Positions 1 to 10,098 of a stretch of DNA of 64,000 nucleotides are shown here, in pieces. The first letter of the stretch is position 1; the number at the start of each line of letters is the position of its first letter. The position numbers were made by a program, and so were the translations under genes. This DNA is from Oricola sp. GTDB taxonomy: Bacteria > Pseudomonadota > Alphaproteobacteria > Rhizobiales > Rhizobiaceae. The stretch is from NCBI RefSeq assembly GCF_022763245.1, contig NZ_JALEGV010000042.1, positions 1-64,000 of the forward strand, in the 5' to 3' direction. The notes beneath the pieces are model-generated. The model was not told the origin of the DNA. It was given only the letters and a program-made list of their open reading frames with translations, and did no database searches.

Positions 1-1189
1 GAGACCAGAGGTCGCAGAGCGCGGAGGCCAGATGGTCGATGTCGGCCTGCGTGTGCAGCGGCGTCGGCGTGATGCGCAGCCGCTCCGTCTTCACCGGCAC
101 CGTCGGATAGTTGATCGGCTGCACATAGATCCCGTACTGGTCCAGGAGGATGTCGGAGATCCATTTGCACTTCTTCGCGTCGCCCACCATCACCGGAACG
201 ATGTGCGATGGGTTCGGCATGTGCGGGATGCCGCGCGCATCCAGCGCCGCGCGCACCTGCGCCACATTGGCCTTGTGCATCTCGCGCTCGGCACGGCTTT
301 CCTTCAGATGCCGGATCGAGGCCGTCGCGCCGGCGGCGAGCGCCGGCGGCAGCGCCGTCGTGAAGATGAAGCCGGACGCGAACGACCGCACGAAGTCGAT
401 CAGGTTCGACGATCCGGTGATGTAGCCGCCCATCACGCCGAAGGCCTTGCCGAGCGTCCCCTCGATCACCGTCACCCGGTCCATCAGGCCCTCGCGCTCG
501 GCAACACCGCCGCCGCGCGGGCCGTACATGCCGACCGCATGAACCTCGTCCAGATAGGTCATCGCATTGTGCTTGTCGGCGATGTCGCAGATCTCGGCGA
601 TCGGCGCGATGTCGCCATCCATCGAATAGACGCTCTCGAAGGCCACCAGCTTCGGCGCCGCCGGATCGTCCTGGCTCATCAGCCGGTCGAGATCGCGCCA
701 GTCATTGTGCTTGAAGATGCGCTTCTCGCAACGGGAATGGCGGATGCCCTCGATCATCGAGGCGTGGTTCAGCGCATCCGAATAGACGATGACGCCGGGA
801 ATCTTAGAGGCCAGCGTGCCGAGCGCGGCCCAGTTGGAGACATAGCCCGAGGTGAAGATCAGCGCGGCTTCCTTGCCATGCAGGTCGGCCAGCTCGCGCT
901 CCAGCATGACATGATAGTGGTTGGTGCCGGAAATGTTGCGCGTGCCGCCTGCCCCGGTGCCGCATTTGTCGATCGCCTCGTGCATCGCGGCGACGACCTT
1001 CTCGTTCTGGCCCATGCCCAGATAGTCGTTCGAGCACCACACCGTGACGTCCTGCGTCGAGCCGTCGGCGCGGTAGCGCGTCGCCTTCGGGAACTGACCC
1101 GCATGGCGCTCGAGATCCGCAAACACGCGATAGTTCCCGTCATCGCGCAATGTCGACAAACGATCGGAGAAGAAATTCTCGAAATGCAT
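1..1189 (-). CDS. hemA: 5-aminolevulinate synthase (3' end cut by window edge)
   Basis: PLP enzyme that condenses glycine and succinyl-CoA to 5-aminolevulinate, the first step of the C4 heme route, in the cytosol. From the ATG at 1189-1187 the minus-strand frame stays open for 396 codons to the window edge. The family is about 400-410 residues, so only some ten C-terminal residues are missing. Visible motifs are SNDYLG (about 53-58), DEVHAVG (214-220) and the PLP lysine K248 in EGTLGKAFG, the same number as in the Rhodobacter enzyme. The gene is transcribed out of the window and has no operon partner here. The family is well conserved; the only close alternatives are other alpha-oxoamine synthases such as KBL or BioF, which the overall motif set disfavours. 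Confidence 0.95.
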   Translation of the reverse strand, partial: MHFENFFSDRLSTLRDDGNYRVFADLERHAGQFPKATRYRADGSTQDVTVWCSNDYLGMGQNEKVVAAMHEAIDKCGTGAGGTRNISGTNHYHVMLERELADLHGKEAALIFTSGYVSNWAALGTLASKIPGVIVYSDALNHASMIEGIRHSRCEKRIFKHNDWRDLDRLMSQDDPAAPKLVAFESVYSMDGDIAPIAEICDIADKHNAMTYLDEVHAVGMYGPRGGGVAEREGLMDRVTVIEGTLGKAFGVMGGYITGSSNLIDFVRSFASGFIFTTALPPALAAGATASIRHLKESRAEREMHKANVAQVRAALDARGIPHMPNPSHIVPVMVGDAKKCKWISDILLDQYGIYVQPINYPTVPVKTERLRITPTPLHTQADIDHLASALCDLWS

Positions 1190-1365
1190 AGCGATTTCCC
1201 TATGTGTTGAAGGAAAATGCGACACGCCTCCCGGCACGTCAACCGGGATTCGTTGCTGCACCGCACCCATAGCCAGCACGCCCGCGAGGGTCCAGACCGG
1301 AATCAATCTTTCAGGATTGACAGGCAAGCTCTTGATTTGACGGGCGCGCGAACCCGGCAGGAAAA
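1190..1365. promoter_or_regulatory. hemA leader / intergenic region with a small dyad
   Basis: This 176-base gap lies between the end of the GH43 gene and the start of hemA, both on the minus strand. No gene is seen. It holds a perfect 6-bp inverted repeat (TCAATC, six-base spacer, GATTGA) at 1303-1320. I could not place a convincing -35/-10 pair. The dyad could be a regulator site for hemA or a weak hairpin after the sugar operon; it has no T-run, so it is not a clear terminator. Confidence 0.3.
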
Positions 1366-2973
1366 TCAGCCCGGACGATAATCAAACCGCGAAAAGCGGG
1401 CCTCCCGGCCCTGTCCGGTGATATCGAAAGCGAGCATGCCGACGAAGGCGCCCGTGAACGAGCCATGCTCGCCGCGTCCGCCTTCGTCGGAAATCACCGA
1501 GGCGTCGAGCACGGGGCCAACCGCCTGCCAGTCATCGCCACCCTGCCGCCAGAAGAATTGCTGGCTCGCGTGGTCGACCTCCACACGCAGTTCCACCGCC
1601 CCTTCGCCAATCGGCACGGGCGTCTGCAGCGGTTGCGTCAACGCGCCATCCGGCCAGTCGCCACTGCAAGACAGGATCGTCAGCGCTCGACCGACATCCG
1701 GCTCGCTGGTCACCAGCAAGGCGTGGAACTTGTGCCGATTGTAATAGGTCGTCAGGCCGGCCGCCTGCTGGTAGGTCTCGGGTTCGAAGGTCACATCGGT
1801 CTCGGCTGCGTAGACGAGATGCTCCTGGCGACGGGCCACCAGCGCCTGCTCGAACCAGCTCCCGACGCTCTCCCGGCCGATCAGCGTCAATGCGCCACCG
1901 TCAAGCCTGAAGATGCGATCGGTGTCGGGCGTGCGTAGCCACTGGAACTCCATCGGAAGGCTGTCGCCGTCGAAAACACGGCAGATCGGCTGCGGCGGCT
2001 CAGGCTGAGTAACGGTCGGCGACGGCACGTCGAGCCGCGGCAGCAATCCGCCCTCTCCCAGATAGAGCCAGTCGTCTTCGCCCCAGACACATCGCTCGAT
2101 CCCCGTTTCACGCCCCAACGGACAGAAGCGCCCTGTCCCGTCCGGCCCGGCAATCGGACGTCCCATCAGGAAGGTGTGATAGATTTCGCCCCAATGGGTC
2201 TCCACATACTGGCCGTGACCGGTGCGCTGGATCGGATGTTCAGGGTCTGCGGCCGTGCAGATCAGATGCTTGTGCGGATGATCCTCGTAAGGTCCGTCGA
2301 TGCTGCGCGACCGCGCCATCGTGACCGCATGGCCGTAGCCCGTGCCGCCCTCGGCGGTCGTCAGGTAATACCAACCCTTGCGCTTGAAGAGATGCGGCGC
2401 TTCCGTCAGCCCGCGGTCAGTGCCCGCATAGATGTTCTTCACAGGCCCCATGAGCCCCTGCTGCGGGCTCCATTCCTGCAAGAGGATGCCGTCGAAGGAG
2501 GCGTGCTTCGGGTTACCGCCGGTCCCGGGACCGCGATGGTTCCACTGCATGTTGACGAACCATTTGCGCCCGTCCTCGTCGTGAAACAGCGACGGGTCGA
2601 AGCCCGACGAATTCACATACCAGGGATCGGACCACCGGCCGTCGATCGTCTCGCAACTCGTGATGTAATTGTGCGCATCCTTGAAGTTGCCGTCGAGCCG
2701 CTTGACGTCCGTGTAGACCAGCCAGAACCGGCCGTCGGCATGGGAGAGGCATGGCGCCCAGATTCCGCAACTGTCGGGATTGCCGCGCATGTCGAGCAAC
2801 GCCGCGCGGTCGAGCGGCCGCGAGACCAGCGTCCAGTTCACAAGATCGCGCGAATGATGGATCGGCACGCCCGGATACCACTCGAAGGTCGATGTCGCGA
2901 TGTAGTAGTCCTCTCCGACCCGGCAAAAGGACGGATCGGGGTTGAAGCCGGGCAGGATCGGATTGCGGATCAT
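1366..2973 (-). CDS. Glycoside hydrolase family 43 beta-xylosidase (XynB-like)
   Basis: Probable exo-acting beta-D-xylosidase (possibly with alpha-L-arabinofuranosidase side activity) that releases xylose from imported xylo-oligosaccharides. No signal peptide is seen, so it should act in the cytosol. From the ATG at 2973 (535 residues) the N-terminus reads [16 protein letters not shown] with the catalytic base at D13. The pKa-modulating Asp is D126 (SGFDPSLF) and the general acid E191 (LTEAPHLF), the order and spacing of GH43 five-bladed propellers. The C-terminal half (about residues 320-535) fits the beta-sandwich domain of GH43 xylosidases. An in-frame ATG at 3003 would add ten residues; I prefer 2973 because AGGGG lies ten bases upstream. 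It is the last gene of the sugar operon. Confidence 0.88.
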   Translation of the reverse strand: MIRNPILPGFNPDPSFCRVGEDYYIATSTFEWYPGVPIHHSRDLVNWTLVSRPLDRAALLDMRGNPDSCGIWAPCLSHADGRFWLVYTDVKRLDGNFKDAHNYITSCETIDGRWSDPWYVNSSGFDPSLFHDEDGRKWFVNMQWNHRGPGTGGNPKHASFDGILLQEWSPQQGLMGPVKNIYAGTDRGLTEAPHLFKRKGWYYLTTAEGGTGYGHAVTMARSRSIDGPYEDHPHKHLICTAADPEHPIQRTGHGQYVETHWGEIYHTFLMGRPIAGPDGTGRFCPLGRETGIERCVWGEDDWLYLGEGGLLPRLDVPSPTVTQPEPPQPICRVFDGDSLPMEFQWLRTPDTDRIFRLDGGALTLIGRESVGSWFEQALVARRQEHLVYAAETDVTFEPETYQQAAGLTTYYNRHKFHALLVTSEPDVGRALTILSCSGDWPDGALTQPLQTPVPIGEGAVELRVEVDHASQQFFWRQGGDDWQAVGPVLDASVISDEGGRGEHGSFTGAFVGMLAFDITGQGREARFSRFDYRPG

Positions 2974-3043
2974 CGCGCTCTCGCCCCTTTCACGAACATG
3001 CAAACCATCTGCGCCTCCTCCCCCATGACGTCTTGAAACCTAG

Positions 3044-4174
3044 TCAGGCCATCAGCGCGCGAGCCTCGTCCGGCGACAGGGCCGCCGGCCGTTCGCAACG
3101 CGTCGACAACTCCACGAACGCGCCCGTCTCGCCAGATTTCAGGATCGAGGTCATCACGTCGACGGCGTGGATCGCGAGATCGAGCGAGCAGCGGTGGTCG
3201 CGCCCTTCGACGATCGCCTGCGCCATGTCGGCAAGCCCGGCCGCGCGATAGTTCGCCCTCGCTCCGGCCGGGTGATCCTCGTTGGCGCGGGCAAAGGGGT
3301 GGTCCCACTTGGGCAACGGCGCAATCTTGCCGTCGCGGCCGGCATGTTCGACATCGCCGCCGAAGAAATTCGGGTCGGGCAGGAAGAGAGAGCCGTCCAC
3401 GCCGTAGAGCTCCATATTGGCATGGCGATGCGCCCAGACATCCCAGCTCGCCGACAAGGTGATCGTCGCGCCCGTTTCGAATTCCAGCAGCGCGTGGATG
3501 TTCGTGGGCGTCTCGACGGTGATGATCTCTCCCTTGCGCGGCGGCGACAGGATGGTGCGGGTCGGCGTGGCCGATGACGTCAGCGCGGCAACCCGCTTCA
3601 CCGGGCCGATCAGCTGGATGAGGTTGGTGACGTAGTACGGCCCGATATCGAGCACCGGACCGGCCCCGGGCTTGAAGAAGAAGTCCGGGTTGGGATGCCA
3701 GTGCTCCATGCCATGCGACATGACGTGGCAGGTGCCGGCCACGACGTCGCCAATGAGGCCTTCGTCGAGCTCTGCCCGGGCGAGCTGGTGTGCGCCGCCG
3801 AGGAACGTGTCCGGCGCCGAGCCGACCCGCAGCCCCTTTGCCTGCGCCAGCGCGCGCAAAGCCTCGCCGTCCTCCAGGCTCAGCACCAGCGGCTTTTCGG
3901 AATAGGCGTGCTTGCCGGCTTCCAGGATGGAGCGGGTGACTGCGAAATGCGCGTCGGGAACCGTCAGATTGACGACGACGTCGATGTCCTTGGCCGCAAG
4001 CAATTCGTCGACAGAGGCCGCCTTGACCCCGAACTCGTCCCCCCTCGCCTTCGCGGCGCCCATGTTGACGTCGGCGACGGCACGAACCTCCAGCGCCTTG
4101 AACAGAGGCGCCAGGCGCAGATACGCGGTCGAGATGTTACCGCATCCGATGATGCCGACGCCGAGCTTTTCCAT
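3044..4174 (-). CDS. Gfo/Idh/MocA family NAD(P)-dependent oxidoreductase
   Basis: Rossmann-fold sugar or inositol dehydrogenase of the Gfo/Idh/MocA family, 376 residues. The N-terminus carries the nucleotide motif GVGIIGCGNIS (5-15), and the family lysine motif EKP is at about 93-95 (HAYSEKPLVLS). The C-terminal half fits the alpha/beta substrate domain. The start was set at the ATG at 4174, which has GTGAGG nine bases upstream; a GTG at 4189 overlaps the stop of the upstream gene (GTGA), so the two genes are probably translationally coupled. Placed with a sugar epimerase-like gene and glycosidases, it probably oxidises or epimerises a sugar released by them. The exact substrate cannot be read from sequence. 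Confidence 0.85.
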   Translation of the reverse strand: MEKLGVGIIGCGNISTAYLRLAPLFKALEVRAVADVNMGAAKARGDEFGVKAASVDELLAAKDIDVVVNLTVPDAHFAVTRSILEAGKHAYSEKPLVLSLEDGEALRALAQAKGLRVGSAPDTFLGGAHQLARAELDEGLIGDVVAGTCHVMSHGMEHWHPNPDFFFKPGAGPVLDIGPYYVTNLIQLIGPVKRVAALTSSATPTRTILSPPRKGEIITVETPTNIHALLEFETGATITLSASWDVWAHRHANMELYGVDGSLFLPDPNFFGGDVEHAGRDGKIAPLPKWDHPFARANEDHPAGARANYRAAGLADMAQAIVEGRDHRCSLDLAIHAVDVMTSILKSGETGAFVELSTRCERPAALSPDEARALMA

Positions 4175-4185
4175 CGCAGTCATCC

Positions 4186-4941
4186 TCACAGCGTCCGGGC
4201 GGATTCGATCGAGCGACGCGCGAAGCGGGCATGATCGGTGGGATTGTCATGCTCCATGACGAACCAGCGCGCTTGAGTCTTGCGCAGCGCCGCCATGATC
4301 GTCGGCCAATCCATGACGCCATGGCCGACATCGGCCCAGCCATCCTCGTCGACGCACTCGCCTTCCGCGGCGATGTCCTTGACATGGGCGGCCACGATGC
4401 GATCCGCGTATTTCTCGATCCAGACCAGCGGATCCTGCCCGCCCTTCACCGACCAGGCGACGTCGAACTCCAGCACCAGACGGGGATCGCCGGCGAGGAT
4501 CAGATCGAGCGGCATTTCCCCGGTTTCCGTTTCGACGAATTCAAAGGCGTGATTGTGCCAGCCGAAAGACAGGCCGGCCTCCCAGTAGGGCTTCGCCGCT
4601 GCGGCGAGATCCGCGCCCAGCGCCCGCCAGCCGGCGGCATCCTTCTCACGCTCTTCGGCAGGCACGGCCGGCACGAACACGGCCTCGATCCCGAGAGCCT
4701 CCGCGATCGCGAGCACCCGATCCGGCTGGTCACGCACCATGTCGAGGCCGAAATGTCCGGTCGGCATGGCAAGGCCGTTAGCGCCGAGATCGCGCTTCAG
4801 CTCGTCCAGCGCTTCCAGATCGGCAAACAGCCCGCCGAACCCCTCGACCTGGGCGTATCCGAGCGCGCCCAGCATGCGAAGCGTATCCGCAAGCGGCGGG
4901 AAGTTGCGGGAACTGTAGAGCTGGTAGGAAAACGCGGTCAT
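4186..4941 (-). CDS. Sugar phosphate isomerase/epimerase (xylose-isomerase-like TIM barrel)
   Basis: A 251-residue AP-endonuclease-2/xylose-isomerase-like TIM barrel. Metal-site motifs of the family are visible: GWHNHAFEF (about 127-135), LEFDVAWSVKGG, HVKDI and FVMEHDNP near the C-terminus. Such proteins isomerise or epimerise sugars or keto-sugars, and they are often paired with a Gfo/Idh dehydrogenase, as here (GTG/TGA overlap with the downstream gene). It lies 21 bases after the D-lyxose isomerase gene in the same operon. The precise substrate is unknown; hydroxypyruvate isomerase or inosose dehydratase activity cannot be excluded. Confidence 0.82.
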   Translation of the reverse strand: MTAFSYQLYSSRNFPPLADTLRMLGALGYAQVEGFGGLFADLEALDELKRDLGANGLAMPTGHFGLDMVRDQPDRVLAIAEALGIEAVFVPAVPAEEREKDAAGWRALGADLAAAAKPYWEAGLSFGWHNHAFEFVETETGEMPLDLILAGDPRLVLEFDVAWSVKGGQDPLVWIEKYADRIVAAHVKDIAAEGECVDEDGWADVGHGVMDWPTIMAALRKTQARWFVMEHDNPTDHARFARRSIESARTL

Positions 4942-4962
4942 GAAGACATCCTTCGATGCGGC

Positions 4963-5652
4963 TCATCGGAGCCAAGTGTCGTAATCGGAAACGAGCAGAT
5001 GCAACGGGTCGGCGTCTTCCTCGATCTGCGAGAAACGGCCGATGGGTTCGCGGAAAATGTTGTCCGTCAGGTCGTCATTGACGTTGGAGACCTCGCCGAT
5101 CAGGACCTTGCCGCCCTCGCCCCAAAAGGCGTGCCAGGTATCCGGTTCGAGCGTCACGCTCTCCCCCGGCGCGAGCTTCAGATGCCCGCCCGCCGGCAGG
5201 CTGCGAAGCGAGCCGTCGGTCAGGACACGGACTTCGGCATCGTCGCTGATGGAACCGTCCGGATTGGCCTTGAACAGCTCCAGCACCAGGGTCCCGCCAC
5301 CGCGGTTGATGATGTCCTCGGTCTTCAGAACGTGCCGATGCATCGGCGAGATCTGGTTCTCGCCGGAGATCATGATCTTCTCGGCATAGAGCATACCCCG
5401 GCCTCGCTCGACATTGGAATTGTTGCCGTTGCGCACGGTGAAGAGGAACAGGCCGAGTTCGTCGAACCGGCCCTGGCCGTAATCGGTGATGTCCCAGCCG
5501 AGCCGGTGCTCGAGAATGCGGGCACTGTCGCTCGCCGTCTTTGCCTTCATCTCCTGCGGAGACCAGTAGGCAAAAGGCGGCATGACATAGCCGAATGAGC
5601 GGATGAAGGCGTCGCTTTCGTGTATAATGTCGTTGATGATGGAGCGTTTCAT
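4963..5652 (-). CDS. D-lyxose ketol-isomerase (cupin type)
   Basis: Cupin-fold isomerase of 229 residues resembling D-lyxose isomerase (EC 5.3.1.15), which interconverts D-lyxose with D-xylulose and D-mannose with D-fructose. The putative metal ligands are visible: H105 and H107 (ISPMHRHVL), E112 (KTED) and H174 (DTWHAFWG), in the order of the characterised family. The start is the ATG at 5652, which overlaps the stop of the beta-mannosidase gene by four bases (ATGA); upstream in-frame extensions run into that gene and are rejected. Next to a beta-mannosidase, the mannose-to-fructose activity would feed released mannose into glycolysis; this is inference. Confidence 0.83.
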   Translation of the reverse strand: MKRSIINDIIHESDAFIRSFGYVMPPFAYWSPQEMKAKTASDSARILEHRLGWDITDYGQGRFDELGLFLFTVRNGNNSNVERGRGMLYAEKIMISGENQISPMHRHVLKTEDIINRGGGTLVLELFKANPDGSISDDAEVRVLTDGSLRSLPAGGHLKLAPGESVTLEPDTWHAFWGEGGKVLIGEVSNVNDDLTDNIFREPIGRFSQIEEDADPLHLLVSDYDTWLR

Positions 5653-8090
5653 GGCGAACCGTATGTTGCAGAGTACAGATCGCGGACGGTGAAGCGGGGT
5701 GGCCTGCCGCCGTCGCGCGGCGCGAAGGTGATCTCGGCATCCCTGCCCGCCAGAAGCGGGAAGGCGTTGTCGGAGAATCGACCCGGTATATCGGCTTCCA
5801 GCGCGACAAAGAAGGCGGGCGTTTCCGTACGTAACGTCAAATGCCGCAAAGGCCCGTCCTCGCGGACATCCAGCGAGATCGAGGGCGCCTGCAGATCGTA
5901 GGACTTGAACGGCTTCGGCGCATGCAGATCCATGCCCGCGCCGCCGTCGGAAGACCGCCACGTCCAGACGAGCACCTCGTCCCCGGCAAGCGCGGGGACG
6001 GACAGCAGCGCCTGCGCCGCATCCGGCGAGACGACCGCCTCCGTCGAACCGAGCGTGCGCTCATCACCGGCCGGCGTGACGGCGATGGCCTCGAGCGACA
6101 GGGAAACCGGCGCGCCCGTGTCGTTGACGCCCTTCAGCACGAAACCTTCCGCCTCCGGCACGACGCAGACCGTCACCGGGGCGAAGAACCGGCGCGCCAT
6201 GTGATGCAGGAGCTTCCAGCCGCCGCCATGGTCGAGCGACGACCAGCTCGCCACCGGCCAGGTGTCGTTCAATTGCCAGTAGAGCGTGCCCATGCAATGC
6301 GGCTTGAGGCTGCGCCAGTGGGTGACGGCGGTCTTGATCGCCAGCCCCTGCTGCACCTGGGACAGGTAGACGAAATTCTCGAAATCATGCGGAAAGCGGA
6401 AATAGCGGAACATCGTCTCGGCGATGCGCGCATTGCCGCCGGCGTTCTTCTGGTGGCTTTCCAGAACCGGTGCCGCGATGTTGAAGTCCTTCGGCTCGGC
6501 GAACGACCGGATGACCTCCATCGACGGATAGGACTGGAAACCGAATTCCGAGCAGAAGCGCGGGGAAACGTCGCGGTAATGCTCGAAATCCCTGCCCTCG
6601 TGCCAGACGGACCAGAAATGCATGTCGCCGGACGTGTCGTCATGCCAGGCGTCGCCGAAATTCAGATATCCCGGCGACGGCGATGACGGCCACCAATTGG
6701 CGTCCGGCGCCGTCTCCTTCAACGCCGTCTCGACCGTGCGATTGAGGCGGTCATAGGCGACGAGATACCGGTCGCGGTTGTTGCGGCTTTCCTCGAACCA
6801 GTTGAGCGCGCCGAGAAGCTCGTTGTCGCCGCACCAGAGCGCCAGGCAGGCATGGTGCGCGATGCGCAGCACGGCCTCGCGGACCTCGGCATCGACCTCG
6901 GCCAGGAATTCCGGCGTGGCGGGGTAGAGATTGCAGGCGAACATGAAATCCTGCCAGACCAACAGGCCAAGTTCGTCGCATATGTCGTAGAACCAGTCCG
7001 GCTCGTAGCGCCCCCCGCCCCACACGCGGATCATGTTCATGTTGGCATCGACGGCCGATTGCAGGAGGTCGCGCGTCGCCTCCGGCGTGATCCGGCCGGG
7101 CAGCGCGTCGGCGGGGATCCAGTTGGCCCCGCGCGCAAAGACATCGCGCCCGTTGACGCGGAAGCCGAAGGCGGTTCCCGCAGCGTCGTCCTGCACGACA
7201 AGGTCGATCGCCCGCAGCCCGACTCGGCGACGCAAGATCTGATCGTCCATGCGCACGACAAGGTCGTGCAGGGTCTGCGCCCCGACCCCCGCCGGCCACC
7301 AGAGATCCGGCGCCTCGATCACCATCTCGGCGACGGCCCGATCGCCGTCCACCGTCGTGCTGACGGACTGGCCGCCGATCGCGAATTCGATTCCGTTTCC
7401 AGACGCTTCGCCCTCGATCCTCGCAGTCAGGGTGAGCGTGACGCGACCCTCGCCATGCGCCTGCGCGACCGTCACCCCGGCGAGCCGCGCCTGACGCGTC
7501 GGCTCCAGGCGGATGGCACCGTGAACGCCGAGCGGCGCCAGGGCGATGTTCCAGTCCCAGCCGAAATCGCATTGCGGTTTGCGCAGCATGTTGCCGTTCG
7601 GGATCGGGCAATTGCCCTTGTGCCAGGGGACGTAGAAGGGCTGCGCGGCCTGCCGCTCCTCAGCCGCGGCGACGCTTGACCGGATGACGATCTCGATCCG
7701 GTTGGTCCCGACGACGGCGGCACGAGAGAGGTCGGCCCGCCATGTCCGGAACGCGTTGGCGGCTTCCAGAACGCGTTCCCCGTTGACGCGAATCTCCGCC
7801 ACGGTGTCGAGACTGTCGATCACCAGCGTGACAGCCGGATCCGCCAGTTCGAATTCGCGCGACAGCACCCAGTCGCGCTCAGCGACCCAGCGCACGTCGT
7901 ATTCGTTGCGCCCGACATAGGGATCGGGGATCAAATCCGCCGCGAGAAGCGCCGAATGCACGTCGCCGGGAAGCGCGATCGTCGTCGCATGACCGCCCTG
8001 CCCGTCGGCGAGCGCCCACGATCCGGCGAGATCGAGCGATCCCGGTGCCTGCTGCGACACGGCCGCGACTGATGAGGTCCCTGCATTCAT
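5649..8090 (-). CDS. Glycoside hydrolase family 2 beta-mannosidase
   Basis: Large GH2 enzyme, 813 residues, normal for bacterial beta-mannosidases. Domains in order: sugar-binding jelly roll (about 20-200, containing QCDFGWDW, typical of GH2 mannosidases), immunoglobulin-like domain (200-300), catalytic TIM barrel (about 300-620) and C-terminal beta domains. The general acid is E424 in WCGDNE and the nucleophile E515 in CSEFGFQSYPS. No signal peptide is seen, so it should cleave imported manno-oligosaccharides in the cytosol. It overlaps the lyxose isomerase gene (ATGA) and follows the transporter ATPase gene by 15 bases. Other GH2 activities (beta-galactosidase, glucuronidase) are less likely given the mannosidase-type N-terminal motif. 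Confidence 0.9.
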   Translation of the reverse strand: MNAGTSSVAAVSQQAPGSLDLAGSWALADGQGGHATTIALPGDVHSALLAADLIPDPYVGRNEYDVRWVAERDWVLSREFELADPAVTLVIDSLDTVAEIRVNGERVLEAANAFRTWRADLSRAAVVGTNRIEIVIRSSVAAAEERQAAQPFYVPWHKGNCPIPNGNMLRKPQCDFGWDWNIALAPLGVHGAIRLEPTRQARLAGVTVAQAHGEGRVTLTLTARIEGEASGNGIEFAIGGQSVSTTVDGDRAVAEMVIEAPDLWWPAGVGAQTLHDLVVRMDDQILRRRVGLRAIDLVVQDDAAGTAFGFRVNGRDVFARGANWIPADALPGRITPEATRDLLQSAVDANMNMIRVWGGGRYEPDWFYDICDELGLLVWQDFMFACNLYPATPEFLAEVDAEVREAVLRIAHHACLALWCGDNELLGALNWFEESRNNRDRYLVAYDRLNRTVETALKETAPDANWWPSSPSPGYLNFGDAWHDDTSGDMHFWSVWHEGRDFEHYRDVSPRFCSEFGFQSYPSMEVIRSFAEPKDFNIAAPVLESHQKNAGGNARIAETMFRYFRFPHDFENFVYLSQVQQGLAIKTAVTHWRSLKPHCMGTLYWQLNDTWPVASWSSLDHGGGWKLLHHMARRFFAPVTVCVVPEAEGFVLKGVNDTGAPVSLSLEAIAVTPAGDERTLGSTEAVVSPDAAQALLSVPALAGDEVLVWTWRSSDGGAGMDLHAPKPFKSYDLQAPSISLDVREDGPLRHLTLRTETPAFFVALEADIPGRFSDNAFPLLAGRDAEITFAPRDGGRPPRFTVRDLYSATYGSP

Positions 8091-8105
8091 GATCGGCGCA
8101 ATGCC

Positions 8106-9197
8106 CTACATGCGGTCTTCGGTTTGCCTGTCGAAAACCGAAGTCATCGGCAGATTGAATGCGACGCGCACCTCGTCTCCGCGACGGAACCGGCGTGACG
8201 CCTCCACGCGGGCCGAGAGCTGCTGGCCTTCGAGCGTCATCCAGACCAGGCTGTCCGCGCCCATCGGCTCCTCCAGATCGACGACCGCCGGAAAGGTCGG
8301 CTTGGAGCCGTCGGCATCGCCCTGGAAGACTTCGACATGTTCCGGCCTGACGCCGAACACGGCGTTCGCCGCCGGCCGCAGGTCGATATCGGCAACATAG
8401 TCCTGCAACGGCACCTCGTGCGACCCCAGGCGGAACACGAGCCCGCCATCCTGCGCCACGATCTCTCCGTCAAGGAAGTTCATCGAGGGAGAGCCGATGA
8501 ATCCGGCCACATAGAGGTTGCGCGGCCGGTTGTAGATCGTGTGCGGCACGTCGAGTTGCTGGATGACGCCGCCCTTCATGACCGCGATGCGGTCGGCCAG
8601 CGTCAGCGCCTCGATCTGGTCATGCGTCACGTAGATCATCGTGTTGGTGAGCTTCTGGTGCAGGCGCTTGATCTCGACGCGCAGTTCGGAGCGCAGCTTC
8701 GCGTCCAGGTTGGACAACGGCTCGTCGAACAGGAACACCTCGGCATCGCGCACCAGCGCCCGGCCGATCGCGACACGCTGACGCTGTCCGCCCGAGAGTT
8801 GCGCCGGCTTGCGCGCCAGCAGGTTTTCGATCTGCAGCATCTTCGCCGCCCGGTCGACGCGTTCGCGCACCTTGTCGCGCGCCATGCCCTGGTTGCGCAG
8901 ACCGAAGCTGAGGTTCCCCTCAACCGACATCTGCGGATAGAGCGCGTAGGACTGGAACACCATGCCGATGCCGCGGTCCTTCGGCTCCTGCCAGGTGACG
9001 TTGCGGCCCTTGATGAAGATCTGGCCGTCGGAGACGTCGAGCAGACCGGCAATGCAGTTGAGAAGCGTGGACTTGCCGCAGCCGGACGGGCCGAGCAGCA
9101 CCAGGAACTCGCCCTCCTCCACTTCGAGATTGAGATCCTGCAGCACGCGGATGGCGCCAAAATTCAGGGAAATGTCACGGACGGACACACTGGACAT
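8106..9197 (-). CDS. Sugar ABC transporter ATP-binding protein (MalK/UgpC type)
   Basis: Cytoplasmic ATPase of a CUT1 carbohydrate importer, 363 residues. Walker A GPSGCGKST lies at about 36-44, followed by the LSGGQRQR signature, Walker B with VFLFDEPLSNLD and the switch histidine in YVTHDQ. The C-terminal third (from about 240) is the extra TOBE/OB regulatory domain typical of MalK/UgpC. It is the third position of the transporter set, four bases after the MalG-type permease gene, and completes the importer whose binding protein and permeases lie upstream. ATPases of this group can serve several CUT1 transporters, so sharing is possible. Confidence 0.93.
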   Translation of the reverse strand: MSSVSVRDISLNFGAIRVLQDLNLEVEEGEFLVLLGPSGCGKSTLLNCIAGLLDVSDGQIFIKGRNVTWQEPKDRGIGMVFQSYALYPQMSVEGNLSFGLRNQGMARDKVRERVDRAAKMLQIENLLARKPAQLSGGQRQRVAIGRALVRDAEVFLFDEPLSNLDAKLRSELRVEIKRLHQKLTNTMIYVTHDQIEALTLADRIAVMKGGVIQQLDVPHTIYNRPRNLYVAGFIGSPSMNFLDGEIVAQDGGLVFRLGSHEVPLQDYVADIDLRPAANAVFGVRPEHVEVFQGDADGSKPTFPAVVDLEEPMGADSLVWMTLEGQQLSARVEASRRFRRGDEVRVAFNLPMTSVFDRQTEDRM

Positions 9198-9201
9198 GGG
9201 G

Positions 9202-10098
9202 TCAACCTTTCACCGCGCCGGCTGCGATGCCGCGCACGAAGAGCTTGCCGGAAACGAAATAGATGACGAGGGGAACGAGGCCGGTCAGGAGCGTCGCGGC
9301 CATGTTCACATTGTATTCTTTCACGCCCTGCACCGAGTTGACGATGTTGTTGAGCTGCACCGTCATCGGATAGTTTTCGGGCTTGGTGTAGACGACGCCG
9401 AACAGGAAGTCGTTCCAGATGCCCGTCACCTGCAGGATGATCGCAACCACGAAGATCGGCAGGCTCATCGGCAGCATGATCCGGAAATAGATGCCCCAGA
9501 AACCGGCGCCATCCACCCGGGCGGCCTTGAACAGGTCCTCCGGCACGGTCGTGAAGTAGTTGCGAAACAGGAGCGTCAGGATCGGCATGCCGAAGATCGT
9601 GTGGACGATCACCAGGCCGAACAGGTCGGTGTAGAGCCCGACCTCCCTCAGGAGGATGACGATCGGGTAGATCATCACCTGATAGGGGATGAAGGCGCCG
9701 AAGATCAGGATCGTGAAGAACAGGTCTGCACCGCGGAACCGCCAGTTCGCCAGCGCATAGCCGTTCACCGATGCGATCGCGATGGACATCACCACGGACG
9801 GAACAAGGATGCGCACCGAGTTCCAGAAGCCGCGGCTGAGCCCGTCGCAGTTGAGACCCGTGCAGGCCGACGACCACGCCTTCACCCAAGGCTCGAACGT
9901 CACCTCCACCGGCGGCGAGAAGATGTTGCCGAGGCGGATTTCGGGCATGCCCTTCAACGAGGTGACGATCATCACGTAAAGCGGCAGCAGGTAATAGACC
10001 GAGACCACCAGCAGCGTGCCGTACAGAAAGACGTTTCGGCGTGAGAGGGCGGGTCGGGGCTTCGGCCCGCGCGGAGCGTCAAGCGCGGCGTCAGTCAC
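9202..10098 (-). CDS. Carbohydrate ABC transporter permease, MalG type
   Basis: Inner-membrane permease, 298 residues, with about six hydrophobic segments, the first at roughly 25-45. The EAA loop for ATPase contact is visible as EDLFKAARVDGAGFWGIYF. The N-terminus is cytosolic and rich in Pro/Arg. The start overlaps the end of the upstream permease gene by eight bases, and the ATPase gene follows after four bases. It pairs with the MalF-type subunit. The partner glycosidases suggest a mannose- or xylose-containing oligosaccharide as cargo; this is inference. Confidence 0.93.
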   Translation of the reverse strand: MTDAALDAPRGPKPRPALSRRNVFLYGTLLVVSVYYLLPLYVMIVTSLKGMPEIRLGNIFSPPVEVTFEPWVKAWSSACTGLNCDGLSRGFWNSVRILVPSVVMSIAIASVNGYALANWRFRGADLFFTILIFGAFIPYQVMIYPIVILLREVGLYTDLFGLVIVHTIFGMPILTLLFRNYFTTVPEDLFKAARVDGAGFWGIYFRIMLPMSLPIFVVAIILQVTGIWNDFLFGVVYTKPENYPMTVQLNNIVNSVQGVKEYNVNMAATLLTGLVPLVIYFVSGKLFVRGIAAGAVKG